The notes under the pieces: generated by a model
Told to the model about the DNA's origin: nothing
What the model saw: the letters and a program-made list of their open reading frames with translations, nothing else
Database searches by the model: none
Shown: positions 58,801-64,000 of the stretch, in pieces
Layout: each line of letters begins with the position of its first letter
How positions within the stretch are numbered: the stretch's first letter is position 1
Program-made: the position numbers and the translations under genes
Assembly (NCBI GenBank): GCA_003339415.1
Contig: PDHQ01000070.1
Coordinates: 62,001-126,000 of the forward strand
Source of the DNA: Ophiocordyceps camponoti-saundersi (nom. inval.)
Taxonomy: Eukaryota > Ascomycota > Sordariomycetes > Hypocreales > Ophiocordycipitaceae
DNA length: 64,000 bases
Direction of reading: 5' to 3'

Positions 58801-61790
58801 TTAAGCATAAAAAGAGAAATGTGAAACAGGCAGACACTGACACTGAGATGCCAGTCTTTCCCTCCCTTGGCCTCGAGACAGGCAGACGAATTCCTTCAGA
58901 TGACGTTATTCGCATAAGCAGACGACAAGTGAGAGAGGCAACAAAAAAGGAATGGATGGATGATGATTCGCCCTTGGATTTTTTTTTTCTACTACAAACC
59001 CGCCTCTGGCATCCATCCATCCTCGGTCATAGGCAGCCACCGATTTGTCTCGGGCGCACATACGAATAGGATGTACATGCAAACATTGGCTACCACATGC
59101 AGCCTCTTACGCCGGCCTTGACCTGCAGTTGACGTGCCGTACGGGGTAGCGGGGAGGGGGGAGCGTGTGTGCCAAGAAGAAAGATGTGCTGCGGGAAATG
59201 GGTGTTCGTCATGTATCCGTACTTGACAGGCTAAACTCCTCTTCTGACGTGTTGGGCCAGCAATCTACGGATATATGTACATATGGGAGGGAAAGGGGGT
59301 TGCTGTCCCCCCTCTCCATGTTAGGTATTACGGGATAAAGAAATACTTGTCTTTGCTTTTTGCCTTGTCCACCGTCTTTACATGTGTACAGTTACTGACA
59401 TACATAACATAGGTTCGGGAGACGAACATGACGATTCCAAACTCTCCAGGCGAACCACAGCCGCAAGGCGTCGATGCAGTAGACATGGTATCCCCCAGTT
59501 ACATGGTAAGGAGACTGACTGAAAGCGGACTTCCCTCCAATTCACACGGCCGCTTTCTTACTTAATTCGACATCAACTGCTGCCCGTGATCTACAATGAA
59601 CTAAACTCGCCAAAAGCCCATGCTCGTCCACTGCTAGCTCTTGTTGGGGTGCATATAGCACACGCAGTAGTAGAGAGACAGGGCAAGACAAGACAAGAGA
59701 AGGAAAATAAAAAACAATACGCGCTTTTACGAAGAGCCTCTTCTCCTTTGGGAAGTACGGATGATGACGGACAGGGGACCTTGGACGTATTGGGAGAAAG
59801 GAGAGAAGGGAGAGGACGCAAGAGAAAAATGATAGCTCACGGCGGCCCCTCACCTCCTCTACATAGGTAGGTAGATAGGGGAGAGAGAGAGAAGCCTTGC
59901 TGGATATACATACTCTAGGGATAGGTAGGCAGATATTTATTTTATTGGACTTATTCAGAAGAAGGCTTCCTTTTTCATCCCCCCTTCTTCTTCTTCTTCT
60001 TCCATCGACCTCGGATGACCGTCTGCTGTGCGACGCTCTCTCAACTGCAGCTCGACATTGCAGGTGGAGCGGATGCAATGCCGCCTCCCAAGGGATCAGC
60101 ACCAAGGGTTCGAGGTCGGGTTGTGAGATCACTTACCATCCCGCTTCACTTTTACCATCAGGGCGGTTACGAGGAGGAGAAGAGAGAAGGGATAGATGAG
60201 GGTGAACAGGGTCCCATCTCGGTCCGAGACTTGAGATGATCATGTACGGTAATGTACGGATAGGTATTCACACATACCCGTGCATGTAATGAATGCATCG
60301 GTACGGATAGATATTGCGGTATATGCATGTATGTATGGATGTATGGATGTATGCCTGGTATATATGCACATGTATATGCACGAATATGCACACATTCATG
60401 CAGCCGGCACGTATCCATCAGACGTTGCGGAGTATCCGTATACCACATACAAGATGCTGTGCGAGTTCAGGACGCTTTGTCTCGACGCTGTAACGAGAGA
60501 CACTTGGGCGAACAGAGTCAAGCGTTATTGAAAGGGTCTTCTATCAAGACAGGAGTTAAGACATGTGCGATACATTAAACCACCACTTCGTTCTTCAAAA
60601 CTCGGACCTCGCCGGAAACCCATCAGAGCCTTGAATTCTCGTAGCCTCATTCAACGGTTTAAAAAAAAAAGGTCGCCCGGAAAGCCCTTTCTTTGCTATC
60701 AAAAAAGGCAACGTTGTCCGTAACTCGCACGGGATACGCAATTCGCACATTGATCGCCGATGGCGCGGACCCTTTTCCTTCGAGGTGCCCGAAGCCGGGG
60801 TATGAAAGCAGCTTTTGCACATTTCACTACGGCCTTGCTACGGTGAGGCGTCGCCAGCAAGTGGCTACATGTATTTCCAGAGGCACGAAATGTATGTGCG
60901 GGATTGTCGACGATGCATTTCTCTGAGCACACCCTCACCGTATCTCCCCTTCGTTAGTTGGTCTCACGCTTGTCTCGGTAGCAATCAATTCGTGTCTCTA
61001 CGTATGTGGCACCCGTCTCCCCCCCCTTCTCTTCATCTTCTTCTCCCGTTCTCTCAACTGCTATTGCATGAACCCTTTCTCCCTAGAATCTAAGGACGCC
61101 TCTCGAGAACGCTGTCCGGTTGAAAAACAGAGAGGGGATAGCTGATCATCGAGGAACCATCGGCTTGGAGCTGGCCGTTCCGATGTTGGCTCGTACGGGG
61201 AGGGCTTGCAGCCACGACATACGGCGAACTTATTAGAGACATGGGACCTGTCAACGGGCTTCCTGGTGCGTCTACGGATACTTCTCCTTCACTCTCTCTG
61301 TCTCAGACAAGAGGGAGAAAGAATGAAAAGCCATTTCGAGAAAGCAATTCTGTCTTGCAACTTCCCCAGACTGGGCTTCCTTCACCGACGGCCCGGCTCG
61401 CTTCGCAATTGAGCCTTACGAACATCGACTATCTGTAGTTGCTTAGACCTGGAGCCAGTAGATGAACGAATGAGAGGCAGCGCCAAGAAGGAAGGGAAAG
61501 AAGAGGGAGAGGGAGAGAAAGGGGAGGGGGGGGGTGTGGGAGAGAGAGGAGAGAGCGCCGGATGACGTGCGCTGTCTTACCTCTTCTCATCCCCCCCCCC
61601 CCTGCTGCTCACCGCACTCCCTCGATGCTAGCTTGAGGGCACGCCTCCAAGGACATTTGTTTTTCTTTCTTTCTTTCTCATGCCGAGCCATGACCATTTT
61701 CAGGCTAGACGATATGTAACTGCATAGAGGCAAAAAGGAAAGAAACACAAGGGAATAGCAAGGTTACCTCCCGAGCTGTATGTACGGATA
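55861..61790. promoter_or_regulatory. Cluster of the octamer TACGGATA / TATCCGTA in gene-free DNA
   Basis: Exact copies start at 55861, 56806, 56829, 57212, 57585, 57684, 58443, 58614, 59214, 59266, 60255, 60302, 60433, 61273 and 61783. Eight read TACGGATA and seven TATCCGTA. Chance expectation for both strands in 5.9 kb is about 0.2. Many are flanked by GTAC, ATGTAC or GTATGTATG and near-matches (ACTCCGTA, TACGGATG). Both orientations are mixed and spacing is irregular. A protein-binding site array, a dispersed short repeat or a structural element are all possible. No gene lies inside. Confidence 0.75.
58110..58150. repeat. GTAT/GTAG tetranucleotide tract
   Basis: Short irregular repeats of GTAT and GTAG (GTATGTAGGTAGGTATG...). 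Similar tracts occur at 43478-43496, 54940-54975, 57876-57892, 58779-58794 and 60316-60352. They often lie within tens of bases of a TACGGATA octamer. Confidence 0.7.
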
Positions 61791-64000
61791 TGTATGTCAT
61801 GTATCATGTTTTTTGGTGCAGGATGATGAGAAAACAAAATAACCCATTGCCTTCTTCCTAAAAGGGGTTTGGGGCAGAGCTCGATACAAATTGCAAAGTG
61901 AGGCTTTTCTGTGTTACACATACATGTAGTAGGAGATTGGGATATGTGAGGTATTGTATGAATGTCTGCAGAAGAAGCCCTTTACGGCCTTGCTTGTAAT
62001 TTCTCCTCGGAGCCTTTACGAGTTATCCCTTTGGAGTAAGAAGCTAGCATGGAAGAGAATCACGGACGTCGGTCAACATGTATAGAAAGGGGGGATTGAA
62101 AAGATCACAACGGTGGACAAAGAATGGAATCACTGCTGGAAGCGCCAGCGAGTATACAATACACGTCTCCTTTATGCTAAAGGCATACATACATGCCATA
62201 ATACTCGCCATTTTCCCGCTCACCTACATACTGCCCGGTGGGACAACAGACTGAGTGGCTTCCGTCGGGGAGTTACTTTACATGTGCGTCGGCGACTTCA
62301 GCCGGCCGAGCCTCGACACCACATGGGCTCTCCAATGGGGGAGCTCAGACTGTGTTGTGGATGCATGAACCTCTCTCAAACCAGGAGGGGGGAAAGGGGA
62401 CACAGGCCGTTTCTCGCAGCCTGTTGGCCAAGCACAGGAGCAGAAGAAGAACAGATGCATCTCGGATACACTGACGTGAGCTCCTATGTAATTTCGAGGA
62501 GGGGAAAGGGGGGGGGGGGGGGACGAGGGTTCTCCTTTTGCCGCGAGGCTCGGCAGCGTCGATCATGAACGGTGAAAGAGAGCCAACAGTTCAAGCACAT
62601 GGGCAGGAAAGCTTTCGTCAGACGCCGAAGCTCCAAGCCTTGCTGGCTGAGCTGTCCGAGTCTTTCGCCCCTCGATCGACGAATCCATCCTTCAAAGACC
62701 AGCGTGTGGCAGACAGCAAGCCCACAGTCAAGGCCGATAGCCACATTCCAAACGATGACACTCTTAAAATCGTCGTCATCTTCATGGTGTTTCCTCCCTC
62801 CCTCCCTTCCAAGACAATCTATCTGGCAGCCATCCCCCCCCCCCCAAAAAAAAGAGGGTGGCCAGAGAAAGAATATCCCGTTAGCAATCATTGCTGGAGA
62901 ACCGGCTCTGAAACCCGAAGGAAAGGGGGGGGGGGGGGGGGGGCGGGGGGCGGGAAATGCCAGACATCTTCGACCCGGTTGAGCGGCAAGACCTCGATCG
63001 CGACAAGCCATGTGACGGCAAGACACACACTCACTCACACACACTTGTATGGTGACGTTGACGCAGCCCATCTGCCGGCAGGCGATGCGTGATCTCCCCG
63101 GTATGATCAAGGAAAGAAGATGGAGGGGAGGGGAGGGAGGGCACAAGGGAAGGGAAAAAAAAAAGGGAGATGTGAGCGGCATCACGGGCCGTGAACAGAC
63201 GGCTTGGAAAAAAAAGCCCGCTTTGAAATTTCAAAAAGAGAGGCTGGGCTTTACGCAGCTGCTGGTGCATATGGCGTGCACAGATGCATCCCGCCGCAGC
63301 TATGTTGGTGGAGATGTCAACGAGCGGAAGAGGGAGGGAGGGAGGGACGAAAGGGTCTCTCTCGATGATCTTGACCGATTCGATTCCTTGTTGCTATACT
63401 TGGAATCAAGAATCAACTGACAAAATAAGAGGCTTACAATTAGATTCTCCTTCCCCCTCTTCCCTCCCCTTGAGAACGGACCGTGGGGGCCTTCACTGTT
63501 TTGCGCCGTCTGCTGACCTCCTCTTCCCCCTCCCTCCCCCTCCACACCATCCTTTTCACCGAGTCTAAGTCGAGTCCTGATGACGATCAAGCCCCGAGTT
63601 TTATGGCTAGGAATTTTGGAGGTCAAGCCCCACGATTGCAACGATACACAAGAGCTGAAAAAGCCTTGATGAAACTTGGGCTTGGTTGTACGAGAAAGAA
63701 AGGGGGGGAGGAGGGGGGGGGTGTGGTTGAGGAGAGGAGAAGGAGGAGGAGGAGGGGGAGGAGGAGGAGGAGGAGGGGGAGACGTTGCATACAGGAACGG
63801 GCCTTTTTCTTTCTTTTTTTTCCGCGCCGTAGCCTCTACGAACCGTCCAAAAAGCCATCCAATCCCACTGAGTGAGAAGAAGATCCGGTGACGAATGTAA
63901 TGATAGGATAGTGAGGATAGTGACGATACGTCGTTAGCAGTAGGCAGGTTGTAGATAGAGCATGTGCGCTCGCAAAGAGCCGTCCGGTCTCGAGACTCAG
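61791..64000. other. Gene-free region at the right edge
   Basis: No supported gene. Three guanine-rich features stand out: a run of 15 G (62508-62522), a run of 19 G followed by CGGGGGGCGGG (62925-62956), and a (GGA)n-rich purine tract (63,700-63,782). Open frames across these (for example 62,484-63,185 minus, 62,538-63,092 plus) are Pro/Gly/Arg artefacts. The next gene must lie beyond the window. Confidence 0.55.
62925..62943. repeat. G19 homopolymer
   Basis: Nineteen consecutive G, then C and further G-runs. The length is prone to sequencing or assembly error. Confidence 0.9.

Noticed and set aside
59542..60132. 196-residue frame on the minus strand
   Set aside because: Ser/Leu/Arg-rich, no family resemblance, spans CT-rich simple sequence.
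62484..63185. 233-residue frame across G-runs
   Set aside because: Poly-Pro/Gly artefact of G homopolymers; both strands give comparable frames.

Overview
The window is nuclear DNA of a filamentous ascomycete (Pezizomycotina, most likely a Sordariomycete). The genes have short introns of about 55-220 bp with GT..AG ends. The protein set is typical of that group (Sso-type syntaxin, Tom70, Medusa-type developmental regulator), and the repeats carry the signature of repeat-induced point mutation (RIP).

The window has two compartments. Positions 1 to about 33,962 form an AT-rich block of nested transposons almost without CA or TG dinucleotides, so no reading frame can start or stay open. I resolve three related minus-strand Ty3/gypsy elements: family A, copies A1 (truncated by the window edge), A2 and A3. 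A2 and A3 have paired LTRs and matching 5-bp target duplications. A3 is interrupted by a plus-strand chromovirus (family B, with 300-bp LTRs, a TTAAG duplication and a decayed chromodomain) and by a 620-bp TA-flanked inverted-repeat element. A2 sits inside an older minus-strand gypsy (family C), and A3 sits at the edge of a decayed Tc1/mariner transposase. All insertions were mutated, probably repeatedly.

Positions about 33,963-49,625 are gene-dense and unmutated. There are six genes: a plasma-membrane syntaxin (+), TOM70 (-), an aminodeoxychorismate-lyase-like PLP enzyme (+), a SulP/STAS transporter (-), a peroxisomal 3-ketoacyl-CoA thiolase with a PTS2 signal (-), and a Medusa-type regulator (-). 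I rebuilt exon structures from frame, splice sites and family conservation. TOM70 and the PLP enzyme share a 366-bp divergent promoter. The genes are housekeeping or developmental and do not form a biosynthetic cluster or operon.

Positions 49,626-64,000 contain no gene I can support. This 14.4-kb stretch lies upstream of the Medusa gene. It holds microsatellites, homopolymer runs and a striking cluster of the octamer TACGGATA/TATCCGTA, with 15 exact copies between 55,861 and 61,790. That cluster and the resolved RIP/nesting structure are the most interesting signals in the window.
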